NCBI RefSeq assembly: GCF_030283145.1
Contig: NZ_JASNWE010000004.1
Span: 186,001 to 250,000 of the forward strand
Direction: 5' to 3'
DNA: 64,000 nucleotides
Source of the DNA: Actinomadura xylanilytica
GTDB lineage: Bacteria; Actinomycetota; Actinomycetes; Streptosporangiales; Streptosporangiaceae
This document shows, in pieces, positions 1 to 8,353 of the stretch. Under the pieces are notes generated by a model that did not search any database, had not been told where the DNA came from, and saw only the letters and a list, made by a program, of their open reading frames with translations. Position numbers and translations under genes: made by a program. The number at the start of each line of letters is the position of its first letter. The stretch's first letter is position 1.

Positions 1-2
1 GC

Positions 3-374
3 TCGACCGTGGGCGAACTGTTCAGCCTGCCCGATTCCGACCCCGCGCCCGGTCCCGGGCCCTCGGCCGCGCCGGGCCGCCCGTCCGCGATCAACCTCCC
101 GGCCGGCCTCACCGACCGGGAGGGACAGGTCCTCGCGCTCGTGGCGGAGGGCTGGACGCACAAGCAGATCAGCTCCAAGCTGGGCCTGTCCAAGGCGACC
201 GTCGACACCTACGTCCAGCGCATCCGCCAGAAGCTGAGGCTCCGCAACAAGGCCGACCTCACCCGCGCCGCGGTCCAGTTCGGGATCGGCACCCCGCTCT
301 CCGACGCGGGCCCGCCCCCGTCCCCGCTGCACTCCACCATCACCCAGATCCGCAACACCAACGCGGTCATCTGA
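3..374 (+). CDS. LuxR-family regulator, C-terminal part (5' end outside window)
   Basis: C-terminal fragment of a NarL/LuxR-type transcriptional regulator. The visible part holds a proline-rich linker and then a complete LuxR helix-turn-helix: LTDREGQVLALVAEG, then KQISSKLGLSKATVDTYV, which is the recognition-helix region, then RIRQKLRLRNK. A GTG at position 9 could be read as a start, but the frame is open to the window edge and a bare HTH after a Pro/Ala linker is the usual tail of a response regulator or ATPase-type LuxR protein. I therefore treat it as partial. Nothing shows what the upstream sensory domain is. The gene that follows is on the opposite strand and convergent. Confidence 0.75.
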   Translation, partial: STVGELFSLPDSDPAPGPGPSAAPGRPSAINLPAGLTDREGQVLALVAEGWTHKQISSKLGLSKATVDTYVQRIRQKLRLRNKADLTRAAVQFGIGTPLSDAGPPPSPLHSTITQIRNTNAVI

Positions 375-423
375 CCCGTCCGCCGCCCGCGGCCGGCCCG
401 GGGCGCGGCGGGTTCCGCAGGGG

Positions 424-1314
424 TCAGTCCGGTCGAGGCGCGCGGGTGAGGCTCGTCCGGACCGCTCCGGCCGACGCGGCGACCACCAGGGCGATGCCCG
501 CGAGCTGGACCCCGCGCGGCGCCTGGGCCAGCGCCACATAGCCGACGGCGAGGCTGATCACCGGGCTGAGGCTGAGCAGGACGCCGAACGTGTGGGGCGT
601 GACGTACCGGAGGCAGAGCAGGTCGAGGCTGTAGGGGAGCGCGGAGGAGAACAGGCCGACCGCCAGCGCCAGGAGCAGGACCCGCCCGTCCAGCCGGGCG
701 CCGACCTGGGTGACGGCGACCGGCGACCAGACGAGGGCGCTGAGGATCATGGCCGCCACCAGGCCGGTGCGGTCGGGAAAGTCGTCGCCGAGCCGGCGGG
801 TGAGCAGGACGTAGGCGCCGCGGAGCACGGCGGCGGCGCCCGCGAAGGCCAGGCCCGCCGCCGACAGGCCGCCCGGGGCGGTGAGCAGGACGAGCCCGCC
901 GGCGGCCAGCAGCGCCCACCCCGCGTCGGACCGGCTGCGGGCGGCGGCCAGCGCCACCGTGAGCGGGCCGAGGAGCTCGATGGTGGTGGCGACGCTGAGC
1001 GGCAGGTGGTCGATGGCGGCGAAGAACGCGAAGTTCATCCCGGAGATCACGGCGGCGTAGGCGCAGACGACGGGCAGGTGCCGCCGGGTGATCCGGCCGA
1101 GGCGCCGTCCCGGCAGCAGCGCGAGGACGAGGGCGGCCAGGATCACCCGCAGGGAGACCGTGCCCCAGGTCCCGATCCGGTCGAACAGGTGGGTGGCCGC
1201 GGCGGCGCCCACCTGGAGGCTGGTGATCTGGATCGGGACCAGGGCGGGCGCCAGCGCGGCCCGGCGCCCGGCACCGGCACCGGCACCGGCACCGGCACCG
1301 GCGGTCGCGGTCAC
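424..1314 (-). CDS. EamA/DMT-family exporter
   Basis: Membrane transporter of the drug/metabolite superfamily (EamA, RhtA-like), 296 residues, the normal length for a ten-helix DMT protein. Family features seen are alternating hydrophobic helices, the first EamA repeat with an FFAAIDHLPLSVATTIELLGPL segment (RhtA/YdcZ-like, written here only as a landmark), and a second repeat ending in SPVISLAVGYVALAQ. Substrate is probably an amino acid or small metabolite; that is family inference. GTG start at 1314. The cytoplasmic N-terminus is an Ala-Gly run encoded by five perfect copies of a 6-bp repeat. Head-to-tail with the haem-oxygenase-like gene upstream (28-bp gap), so possibly co-transcribed. 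Confidence 0.85.
   Translation of the reverse strand: MTATAGAGAGAGAGAGRRAALAPALVPIQITSLQVGAAAATHLFDRIGTWGTVSLRVILAALVLALLPGRRLGRITRRHLPVVCAYAAVISGMNFAFFAAIDHLPLSVATTIELLGPLTVALAAARSRSDAGWALLAAGGLVLLTAPGGLSAAGLAFAGAAAVLRGAYVLLTRRLGDDFPDRTGLVAAMILSALVWSPVAVTQVGARLDGRVLLLALAVGLFSSALPYSLDLLCLRYVTPHTFGVLLSLSPVISLAVGYVALAQAPRGVQLAGIALVVAASAGAVRTSLTRAPRPD
1271..1300. repeat. hexanucleotide repeat (GCACCG)x5
   Basis: Five perfect head-to-tail GCACCG units inside the 5' end of the EamA gene, coding for an Ala-Gly run before the first membrane helix. A multiple of three, so length change would not shift frame. Confidence 0.85.
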
Positions 1315-1342
1315 GAGGCGCCCGGCCGGACGGCGGGTGCCG

Positions 1343-2092
1343 TCACCGCGCGGCGAGCATCGCTTCGTGGACGCCGGTCCAGTAGTCGGCGGTCAGGCCG
1401 AGGAAGCCGTCGAAGCCCTCGCGGACCCGGTCGAGGTCGTCATCTCCATGGCAGACGGCGGCGGCCGAGACGATGGCCTCGGCCTTGTGCTCCTTTTCCG
1501 CCTCGCCGATGTGGACGTAGAAGTACTCGCACTCCTCATGGAACTCGTCCTCGCCGTAGAGGTGCTTGTAATTGCGCACCCCTTCGTAGAGCCGGACGAG
1601 CATCGAGTAGGCGAGGTGCTCCTGCCCGAGCAGGGCGCCCTGGACGACCCGCTGGTCGGAATCGGTGAACAGGGCGCGCTGGCCCTTTCCGAAAGCGCGC
1701 GTGGAGGCCAGCGGCTCGGCTGCACGCAGTTCGTCCACCGTGAAGGGAGCGCCGCGCAGGCGGGTGAGCAGGTCGGTGAGGAACCGCTCGAGCAGGAGCA
1801 GGTGCGCTTTGGCGGGATCGCCGTTTCCGTACTCGGAGTACAGGTTCTTGACGCATTCCACGCGGGCCGCGAGGTCGTCGGTGTGCAGCACCGAAAGGGC
1901 CACCATGACCGAGGTGTTCACCGTCCGGGCGTAGAACTCGCGCGCGAACGTCTCGACCTGGGGATAAGGGAGCGGGGCGGACGCCCAGAGCCGGTAGAAG
2001 TCGTTGTCGAGCGCGGGACTGCGGTGGACGGCGGCGGCGAGTTCCCGTACGGGTCCGAGGTACGACGTGGCCAGGGTCTGCTGGGCGGACAT
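1343..2092 (-). CDS. Haem-oxygenase-like di-metal oxidase (iron-containing redox enzyme family)
   Basis: A 249-residue all-helical protein of the TenA/PqqC/haem-oxygenase-like fold. Candidate metal ligands are in the usual order: the NLYSEYGNGDPAKAH segment (Glu and His), EHLAYSM in the following helix, and FYVHIGEAEKEH near the C-terminus with two His. This is the signature of haem-oxygenase-like diiron oxygenases (UndA, BesC, SznF, CADD relatives), which oxidise amines, fatty or amino acids. One position that is often Asp appears as Glu here. The ATG at 2092 is chosen because it follows GGAGGA at good spacing; a longer frame upstream lacks one. Substrate cannot be told from context; the only neighbour is an exporter. 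Confidence 0.7.
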   Translation of the reverse strand: MSAQQTLATSYLGPVRELAAAVHRSPALDNDFYRLWASAPLPYPQVETFAREFYARTVNTSVMVALSVLHTDDLAARVECVKNLYSEYGNGDPAKAHLLLLERFLTDLLTRLRGAPFTVDELRAAEPLASTRAFGKGQRALFTDSDQRVVQGALLGQEHLAYSMLVRLYEGVRNYKHLYGEDEFHEECEYFYVHIGEAEKEHKAEAIVSAAAVCHGDDDLDRVREGFDGFLGLTADYWTGVHEAMLAAR

Positions 2093-2436
2093 GGTCCTCC
2101 TTGACAGCGGATGATCATTTCGTGCCCTGATGTCGCTTCTGCAAGCATCCTGCATTAAAGGGCACTCCGGGAAAACCCCCTATTTGCCAGGTTTCACATC
2201 AGCCCAGGCCGAACCGTCTCCGCCCATCGGAGATCGGCTCCGGCCGCCCCTCAGTGCGTCGCTCGACGAGCACCACGCCCCTCCCCGGCGAGCGCCCCGG
2301 CGGCCCGGGAGCCCGGGATCCGGGCCGAAATCCGCCCAAAGAGGGTCGAAGCAGGATCATGAACTCAAAGTCCTGGGCGGTATCCATCCAATAAGGTGCC
2401 TAGCGACCCGCTCCCACGCACCAGGAGTCACTTCCG
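2093..2436. promoter_or_regulatory. Divergent intergenic region
   Basis: 344 bp between the divergent di-metal oxidase and the Ser/Thr kinase. The half nearer the oxidase is less GC-rich than the genes, as expected of promoters. I find no convincing dyad, terminator or small gene. Kinase ribosome site AGGAG lies at 2423-2427. Confidence 0.5.
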
Positions 2437-4200
2437 ATGCCGGAATCCGAGCCCCTCGGCCCCGACGACCCGTCCGTCCTGGGGCCCTACCGGCTGTCCG
2501 GCCGGCTCGGCATGGGCGGCCAGGGGGTGGTCTACCTGGGGCACGGCGCCGACGGCACACCCGTCGCGGTGAAGGTACTCCGCGAGGACATCGCCGCCGA
2601 CGCGCGCGTGCGCGAGCGCTTCACCAAGGAGATCGCCGCCGCCCGCCGCGTCGACCCGTTCTGCATCGCGCAGGTCCTCGACGCGTCCCTGGAGGGCCGG
2701 CGCCCCTACATCGTCACCGAGTACATCGAGGGCCCGTCGCTCCAGCAGGCCGGGCCGCGCGCCGGGTCGGCGCTGCAACGGCTCGCCGTCGCGACCGCGA
2801 CGGCGCTGGCGGCGATCCACGAGGCCGGCGTCGTCCACCGCGACTTCAAGCCCTCGAACGTCCTGCTCGGGCCGGACGGCCCCCGAGTGATCGACTTCGG
2901 CATCGCGCGCGACACCGAGTCGCCCCTCACCCTCACGAGCAGCATCATCGGTACCCCGGCCTACATGGCGCCGGAGCAGTTCGCCGGGGAGACCGTCGGC
3001 CCCCCGGCGGACGTCTTCGCCTGGGGCGCGGTCATCGCGTTCGCCGCCACCGGCGGGCCCCCGTTCGGCGCGGACACCTTCCCGGCCATCATGCACCGCG
3101 TCCTCCAGGCCGAGCCCGACCTCGACAAGCTCCCGGAGCCGCTGCGGTCCACCATCGCCGCGTGCCTGGTCAAGGACCCCGCCCAGCGGCCTCCCATGCA
3201 GACCGTGCTGCTCCGCCTCCTCGGCGCCCAGTCACGACAGACCGCGCCGCAGACACAGCCCACCGCGCCGCCGCCCGTCCCCGTGCAGCCGCCCGGTCCG
3301 CCGGCGGCGCACACCAACCCCCTGCCGCCCCCACCCGGCCCCGCGCCCACGCAGTCCGGTCCCCTGCCGCCCCAAGACGTCCCGCCTGCTGCTCTGAACA
3401 GCCCTCCCCCGATGCCGATGCCGGTGTCCCCGCAGACCGTGTTGGACGGCGGCAGGGCGGGCGGACGCACAAAGCAGGCGTCCTCCGGCCGGCGTCCCGC
3501 CGTCCTGCTGGGAGCGGGAGCGGCGGGTCTCGTGGCGGTGGCCGTCCTTGCGGGCGTGGTCGCCTGGTCCTGGCCGGACGGGTCCGCCGGCAGCGGGGGA
3601 CGCGACGAGTCCGGGCAGCTCGGGAGCGGCTCCCAGGAGCTGGCCGGGGCGGGGAACCAGCCCGATTCCGGGGCCAGGGCGAACGGCGGGGCTTCGGCGA
3701 AGCCCTCCGCCTCCCCGACGACCACGAACGGGAGCCACGGCCCGTCCGGCTCGCCCAGTCCTGGCAAGAGCCCGGGCAAGGGCTCCGGCTCCGGCTCCGG
3801 CTCGGGATCAGGCTCGGGCACCGGTTCCGATGGCGGGGGCGGAGGCGGCGGGAGCACCGGTGGAGGTGGGGGCGGCACCGGGACCACCCCCGGCAGGCCG
3901 AGCGGAGGGGGCGCGCGGATCGCCTATTTCACGGTCGGCTCGGGAGGCAAGTGCTTCGCCAAGGGCGAATTCTTCCCCTTCAAGTACAGCATCGCGACGG
4001 ACAAGAACCCGACGCCCATCAAGTTCAGCATCTACTTCGACGGCCGGCTGGGCAGAGGTCACCCGATCAGCACCGTCGGGGAACCGAACTTCAGCAATTC
4101 CAATTCCCAGTCCGAGGACACGGCCGGCACGCACACCTACAGGATCGTTCTGCACAGCCCGGTTCAGCAGGAGCGGACCGCCTCGGTCAAGGTCTGCTGA
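2437..4200 (+). CDS. Membrane-anchored Ser/Thr protein kinase (PknB-like catalytic domain)
   Basis: Eukaryotic-type Ser/Thr kinase, 587 residues. Kinase domain about 18-265: glycine loop GRLGMGGQGVVY, VAVKVL lysine, catalytic loop HRDFKPSN (HRD intact; Phe replaces the common Leu), DFG as IDFGIARD, activation segment GTPAYMAPEQF. A proline-rich juxtamembrane region follows, then one membrane helix near 356-380, then a Ser/Gly-rich outer stalk, with a cluster of Gly-Ser repeats, and a C-terminal extracellular domain of about 95 residues containing two Cys. No PASTA repeats, so it is not a peptidoglycan-sensing PknB. The outer domain is unrecognised and presumably binds the signal. Convergent with the TetR gene, overlapping it by 14 bp. 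Confidence 0.92.
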   Translation: MPESEPLGPDDPSVLGPYRLSGRLGMGGQGVVYLGHGADGTPVAVKVLREDIAADARVRERFTKEIAAARRVDPFCIAQVLDASLEGRRPYIVTEYIEGPSLQQAGPRAGSALQRLAVATATALAAIHEAGVVHRDFKPSNVLLGPDGPRVIDFGIARDTESPLTLTSSIIGTPAYMAPEQFAGETVGPPADVFAWGAVIAFAATGGPPFGADTFPAIMHRVLQAEPDLDKLPEPLRSTIAACLVKDPAQRPPMQTVLLRLLGAQSRQTAPQTQPTAPPPVPVQPPGPPAAHTNPLPPPPGPAPTQSGPLPPQDVPPAALNSPPPMPMPVSPQTVLDGGRAGGRTKQASSGRRPAVLLGAGAAGLVAVAVLAGVVAWSWPDGSAGSGGRDESGQLGSGSQELAGAGNQPDSGARANGGASAKPSASPTTTNGSHGPSGSPSPGKSPGKGSGSGSGSGSGSGTGSDGGGGGGGSTGGGGGGTGTTPGRPSGGGARIAYFTVGSGGKCFAKGEFFPFKYSIATDKNPTPIKFSIYFDGRLGRGHPISTVGEPNFSNSNSQSEDTAGTHTYRIVLHSPVQQERTASVKVC

Positions 4201-4831
4201 CCCCTGGGTGGGGCGCGGACAGCACGAGGGGCAGGAAGATCTCGTCGACGATCTCCATGATGGCGCCGTCCGGGACCGGGGCCCCGTGCAGCAGGAACTC
4301 GCTGCGCAGCAGGTCGGTCGCCACCGTCGCCCGGCGGGAGTCCAGCACCGACGCGGCCACCTCGCCGCGCGCGACGGCGCGCTGGAGGACCGCGATCACG
4401 GCGGACGGTCCGGTGCTGAACGCCTGCTCCCGGACGGCGCGGGCCAGTTCCGGGTCGCTGACCATCTCGGCCAGCAGGCCGCGCAGCATCAGCCCGACAG
4501 GGGACGCCAGCCGGTCCGACAGCAGCCGTAGCAGCACGATCATGTCGGTGCGGAGCAGTCCGGTGTCGGGCACCTCGGCGCCGGTGATCGCGAACCGCCG
4601 CCAGACGTCCACCAGCAGTTCGGCGCGGCTGGACCAGCGCCGGTAGACGGTCGACTTGCTGGTGCGCGCGCGGGCGGCGACGCGGTCCATGGTCAGCCCG
4701 GCGTAGCCGGTCTCGGCCAGCTCCTCCAGCGCCGCGGTGAGGATCGCGTGCTCCAGCACCTCGCCCCGGCGGCGCGGACCCTTGCGATGGTCGGCGCGGC
4801 TCGTGGTGTCGGGTGACAGGACGGCTCCCAA
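4187..4831 (-). CDS. TetR/AcrR-family repressor, probably of the adjacent P450
   Basis: A 214-residue TetR regulator. The N-terminal HTH is intact: AILTAALEELAETGYAGLTM then VAARARTSKSTVYRRW; the C-terminal part is a helical ligand domain of the TetR_C_16-like kind. The TTG start at 4831 has no clear ribosome site but no better in-frame start exists upstream. It is divergent from the P450 with 97 bp between them, and that gap holds a perfect 9-bp-arm dyad (4885-4907), so it most likely represses the P450-ferredoxin pair and itself. Ligand is unknown and is often a P450 substrate or product. The 3' end overlaps the convergent kinase gene. Confidence 0.88.
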   Translation of the reverse strand: MGAVLSPDTTSRADHRKGPRRRGEVLEHAILTAALEELAETGYAGLTMDRVAARARTSKSTVYRRWSSRAELLVDVWRRFAITGAEVPDTGLLRTDMIVLLRLLSDRLASPVGLMLRGLLAEMVSDPELARAVREQAFSTGPSAVIAVLQRAVARGEVAASVLDSRRATVATDLLRSEFLLHGAPVPDGAIMEIVDEIFLPLVLSAPHPGVSRP

Positions 4832-4884
4832 GGTCGTGAAAGGACCCGTTGCCTTCCTTGGCAGGGGAGCTTACCCTCCAATAC

Positions 4885-4907
4885 ATAGAGGACAGGTCGT
4901 CCTCTAT
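4885..4907. promoter_or_regulatory. Perfect dyad, likely TetR operator
   Basis: ATAGAGGAC, 5-nt spacer AGGTC, then GTCCTCTAT: nine-base arms without a mismatch. It sits 21 bp before the P450 ATG and 53 bp before the TetR start. Position and symmetry fit a TetR dimer site blocking both promoters. Confidence 0.7.
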
Positions 4908-4928
4908 TTGACAGGTGTAAGGGGCCCC

Positions 4929-6149
4929 ATGACCGACACCTTCTCCCCGTCCCCCGCCGTCCCCGCCTACCCCCAAGCCCGGACGTGTCCCTACCGGCTC
5001 CCCTCCGGCTACGACCACCTGCGCGACGACGAGGCGCCGTTGACGCGCGTCCGGCTGTACGACGGCCGCACCGCGTGGGTCGTCACCCACCACGAAACCG
5101 CGCGCACCCTGCTGGCCGACCCCAGGCTCTCGTCCGACCGGCTCCGCGACGGGTTCCCGGTCATCTCGCCGCGCTTCCTCGCCCTGACCCGGCGCAACAT
5201 CCGTCCCGGCCTCATCGGGATGGATCGGCCCGAGCACGGCGCCCAGCGCAGGCTGCTGATCGCCGACTTCACGGTGCGGCGGATCAAGTCCATGCGCGGC
5301 GACATCGAGCGGATCGTGGCCGGGTTCCTCGACGAGATGCTCGCCGCCGGGCCGCCCGCCGACCTGGTCACCGCGTTCGCGCTGCCGGTGCCCTCGATGG
5401 TCATCTGCAAACTGCTCGGCGTCCCCTACGAGGACCACGCGTTCTTCCAGGGCGCCAGCCGCCGGCTGCTCCAGTCCGAGACCGCTGACGGCACCGCCGC
5501 CGCCCGCGACGACCTGGCCGACTACCTCAGGGACCTCATCGCCGAGCGGGAGCGCAGTCCCGGCCCCGGGCTGCTGGGCCGGCTGGTGATGGGCCTGGCG
5601 TCCGGCGAGGGGCCGGACCGCGAGGACCTGGTCTCGCTGGCCATCCTGCTCCTGGTCGCCGGGCACGAGACCACCGCGTCGATGATCTCGCTGAGCGTCA
5701 TCACGCTGCTGGAGCACCCCGACCAGTTCGCCGCACTGCGCGCCGACCCGGAGGTGATGCCCGAGGCGGTGGAGGAACTGCTCCGCTACCTGTCCATCGC
5801 CGACCTGGCGGGCGTGCGCATGGCCACCGGCGACATCGAGGTCGGCGGCATCACCATCCGCGCCGGCGAGGGCGTCATCGTGTCCAACGCCATCACCAAC
5901 CGGGACGGCGCCGCGTTCGAGGCCCCCGACGTCTTCGACGTGCACCGCTCGGCCCGCCACCACCTCGCGTTCGGCTACGGCGTGCACCAGTGCCTGGGGC
6001 AGAACCTGGCCAGGATGGAGCTCCAGATCGCCCTGACCGCCCTGTTCGACCGCGTCCCCACGCTGCGGCTCGCGGTGCCGGCCGACACGCTGACCCTGCG
6101 GCCCGCGTCCACGATCCAGGGCATCAACGAGCTCCCGGTCACCTGGTGA
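4929..6149 (+). CDS. Cytochrome P450
   Basis: Soluble bacterial class I P450, 406 residues, full length. Landmarks: I-helix oxygen-activation motif LLVAGHETTAS near residue 243, the ExxR motif in EAVEELLRY, and the haem-binding loop FGYGVHQCLGQNLA with the axial Cys near residue 354. The sequence style is that of the CYP105/CYP107 groups, which hydroxylate secondary metabolites or xenobiotics; the substrate cannot be read from sequence. ATG at 4929 is selected from a longer open frame because the N-terminus MTDTFSPSPAVPAYP is typical and the upstream extension crosses the operator. The ferredoxin gene starts 20 bp downstream and should supply electrons; no reductase is in the window. Confidence 0.93.
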   Translation: MTDTFSPSPAVPAYPQARTCPYRLPSGYDHLRDDEAPLTRVRLYDGRTAWVVTHHETARTLLADPRLSSDRLRDGFPVISPRFLALTRRNIRPGLIGMDRPEHGAQRRLLIADFTVRRIKSMRGDIERIVAGFLDEMLAAGPPADLVTAFALPVPSMVICKLLGVPYEDHAFFQGASRRLLQSETADGTAAARDDLADYLRDLIAERERSPGPGLLGRLVMGLASGEGPDREDLVSLAILLLVAGHETTASMISLSVITLLEHPDQFAALRADPEVMPEAVEELLRYLSIADLAGVRMATGDIEVGGITIRAGEGVIVSNAITNRDGAAFEAPDVFDVHRSARHHLAFGYGVHQCLGQNLARMELQIALTALFDRVPTLRLAVPADTLTLRPASTIQGINELPVTW

Positions 6150-6169
6150 GGGGAACGGAGGAGGGTTCC

Positions 6170-6361
6170 ATGCGCGTCACCGCCGACAGGGAGATCTGCG
6201 TGGGCGCCGGCATGTGCGCGCTCACCGCCCCCGGGGTCTTCGACCAGGACGAGGACGGCCTGGTCACCGTCCTGCGCCCGGCCCCCGGCGACGCCGACCG
6301 CCCCGACGCGCGCCAGGCCGCCGACCTGTGCCCGTCCGGCGCCGTCCAGATCACCGAGTGA
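6170..6361 (+). CDS. 3Fe-4S ferredoxin, P450 redox partner
   Basis: A 63-residue ferredoxin that is too short for most automated calls. It has the single-cluster pattern CVGAGMC (Cys-x5-Cys, with the middle cysteine of a 4Fe-4S motif replaced) and LCPSGAV toward the end, as in the small ferredoxins found next to actinomycete P450s (SuaB/SoyB type). ATG at 6170 follows GGAGGAGGG at good spacing. It lies 20 bp after the P450 stop and ends 6 bp before a strong hairpin, so the two genes form a closed transcription unit. Confidence 0.93.
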   Translation: MRVTADREICVGAGMCALTAPGVFDQDEDGLVTVLRPAPGDADRPDARQAADLCPSGAVQITE

Positions 6362-6367
6362 CGCCGT

Positions 6368-6398
6368 CCCGGACGCCCCGCCCGGCGGGGCGTCCGGG
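6368..6398 (+). terminator. GC-rich hairpin terminator of the P450-ferredoxin unit
   Basis: Two perfect 15-base complementary arms (6368-6382 and 6384-6398) around one central base; in RNA this folds as about 13 bp with a small loop. No U-tract follows, which is common for actinomycete terminators. Confidence 0.75.
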
Positions 6399-6438
6399 CG
6401 GTGCGCGTCCGGTCACCTGAGGGCGGCGGGCTCGGCGG

Positions 6439-6552
6439 TCACCGCAAAAGGGTCAGCACCCAGCCGTACACCAGCGGGAACGCGGTCAATGCGAGAGCGG
6501 CCCACCAGAGCCATGCCCGAGTTCGCGGGCTCCGGCTCGTCCCCAGCGACAT
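6439..6552 (-). CDS. Possible single-helix micro-membrane protein (37 aa)
   Basis: Short frame from ATG at 6552 to TGA at 6439. The predicted peptide begins MSLGTSRSPRTRAW (basic N-terminus) and continues with one hydrophobic helix, LWWAALALTAFPLVYGWVL, ending in Arg. The layout, positive inside then one membrane span, is that of small bacterial membrane proteins. A GAAAGG element lies 7-8 bases upstream and most third positions are G or C. I do not recognise a family. It is upstream of and antiparallel to nothing else, filling a gap of over 400 bp. Could be chance; conservation of the frame would decide. Confidence 0.4.
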   Translation of the reverse strand: MSLGTSRSPRTRAWLWWAALALTAFPLVYGWVLTLLR

Positions 6553-6796
6553 TCAGCAACCTTTCAGTCAAGGGTGAACCGCACACCCTAGACCCGGCCT
6601 GTGTCAGGAATTCGCCCTCCGCTCGGGCGCGGCCCGATCGGCGAACACCGCGCACACGCCGCCCGCTGTCGAGCGGCTCGGGGATAGCGCGGATTTCCCC
6701 CTCCGCACTGTTACGGACGATGCGTAGTCCGGCGCAGATCCGGTCGATTCGGCGCCAATGTGGTGAGCACCGAGAACCGGCTGGACGGCCAGGCCC

Positions 6797-8044
6797 TTAC
6801 GAGACGGGTACGGTGACCGGCGCGGGCTCGCCGACGCGGGTGGGACGGGCGATGCGGCGGCCGAGGCGCTGGGCCGGGGCCTCGATCAAGCGCTGGGCCG
6901 CCCAGCTCACCGCCAGCAGGACCACGACGAACGCGACCAGCTTCGGCACCTCCTCGCGGCCGGTGGTGCCGAAGAACTGGTTCGACAGCATCAGCATCAG
7001 CGGGTGCAGCAGATATACCGAGAAGCTCGCGGTGCCGAGCGCCGTCGCCCAGCGCGGGAACCGCCGGCGCCGGAGCAGCCACGCGGCGCCGAACGTCACG
7101 GCCGCCGCCACGATCGAGCCGGACCAGACGATCTGGACGTGCCACGCGTACGTCCCGTACCCGGCCGTGTTCCACACCCCGGTGCCGACCACGGCCAGCA
7201 GGACGAAACCCGCCGTCACCGCGGCGGTCCGGCGGCCGACCTGGCCGTGTTCGGCGCGGTAGAGGACGGTGCCGGTGAACATGACCGCCAGCATCGACAT
7301 CCCCTCCCAGGCGGCGATCCGGCCGTTCAGCGTCACCAGCACGAGGGCCAGCAGCCCGCCGAGCAGCCCCCCGGCGGTGCGGACGGCGGGACGGCCCGAC
7401 ATCGCCGCCGCGATCGCCGCCAGGAACACCGCGGCGGTCACGCCGGCGACGGTGCCGGTGCCGGCGACCCGCGACAGCAGCGTCATCGGCAGCAGCCCGC
7501 CCACGAGCAGCGCCGCCGCCGCGACCCCGGCGGCGGCCGGCACCGAGCGGCGGTGCGCGCCCACCACGAACAGCGCGACGATCAGCAGGTAGAAGACCAT
7601 CTCGTACGACAGCGTCCACAGCACGTTCATCGCGTTCGGCACGGCCAGCAGGTCCTGCAACATCGTCAGGTGCGCCAGCACCGCGGTCACCGGGTCGTAC
7701 CGCTCCAGCCCGGCCCGCAGCCCGGTCAGCCCGAGCAGGAACGGCAGCACCGCCACCGCGCACGCCGCCGCCAGCAGCGGGTAGATGCGGAAGACCCGGC
7801 CGATCCAGAACTCGCGCACGCTCCCGCGCCGCTCCAGCGACGCCGGCACGATGTACCCGCTGACGAGGAAGAACACCAGCACCCCGTACCGCCCGGGGTC
7901 GAACCAGCCGGCCATCCGCACCTGAAGCCCCGGCACGTACAGGTAGCTCGCGTGATGCAGCGCCACCAGCAGCGCCGCCCACCCCCGCAGCACGTCCAGC
8001 CATCCCAGCCGGGCCACGGACGAAAGATCCGATTGGTGATCCAC
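6797..8044 (-). CDS. Acyltransferase-3 (OafA/YrhL-type) membrane protein
   Basis: Integral membrane acyltransferase, 415 residues. It starts with the family motif region WLDVLRGWAALLVALHHAS (Arg and His conserved in O-acyltransferases) and VFFLVSGYIVPASL, followed by about ten hydrophobic helices and a basic C-terminus. Such proteins transfer acetyl or other acyl groups to surface sugars, peptidoglycan or secreted macrolides. No sugar or secondary-metabolite genes adjoin it, so its target is open. ATG at 8044. It is the only gene on this strand between the micro-ORF and the long divergent spacer. Confidence 0.9.
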   Translation of the reverse strand: MDHQSDLSSVARLGWLDVLRGWAALLVALHHASYLYVPGLQVRMAGWFDPGRYGVLVFFLVSGYIVPASLERRGSVREFWIGRVFRIYPLLAAACAVAVLPFLLGLTGLRAGLERYDPVTAVLAHLTMLQDLLAVPNAMNVLWTLSYEMVFYLLIVALFVVGAHRRSVPAAAGVAAAALLVGGLLPMTLLSRVAGTGTVAGVTAAVFLAAIAAAMSGRPAVRTAGGLLGGLLALVLVTLNGRIAAWEGMSMLAVMFTGTVLYRAEHGQVGRRTAAVTAGFVLLAVVGTGVWNTAGYGTYAWHVQIVWSGSIVAAAVTFGAAWLLRRRRFPRWATALGTASFSVYLLHPLMLMLSNQFFGTTGREEVPKLVAFVVVLLAVSWAAQRLIEAPAQRLGRRIARPTRVGEPAPVTVPVS

Positions 8045-8227
8045 AACGACAGACTAGGCGGATATTCACATGTCGCCCATATTTCCCAGAGATATCCGTC
8101 TCTCCCACCGCCCCGAGCGGCCGGGGCCGCCGCCCGGCGGCCCCGCCGCGCGAGCCGGCGCACCTCCCCGCCGCCACATCCGCGTACGGGACGGGCACGG
8201 CCACCCGCACTCCGTCGACAAGTACCG

Positions 8228-8259
8228 CCGTTTCCTCTTGTCTTCGGAAGAGGAAACGG
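8228..8259. repeat. Perfect inverted repeat, 12-bp arms
   Basis: Arms CCGTTTCCTCTT (8228-8239) and AAGAGGAAACGG (8248-8259) flank an 8-base loop with TTCG. In RNA this is a stable stem-loop; in DNA it could be an operator. It is upstream of both neighbours, so a simple terminator role is unlikely unless a small transcript ends here. Confidence 0.7.
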
Positions 8260-8353
8260 GAAACACCGGAACCCGCCTTGTCCGTCCGGCCCGGGTGACG
8301 CAGTCTTACAGGCGGTGACCCCCGGCTGTTCGGATGGACTGTTACGGAGGCTC

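Noticed and set aside
8070..8318. An 82-codon plus-strand frame in the acyltransferase upstream spacer
   Set aside because: It spans the 12-bp-arm inverted repeat, is Pro/Arg-rich and has no ribosome site.
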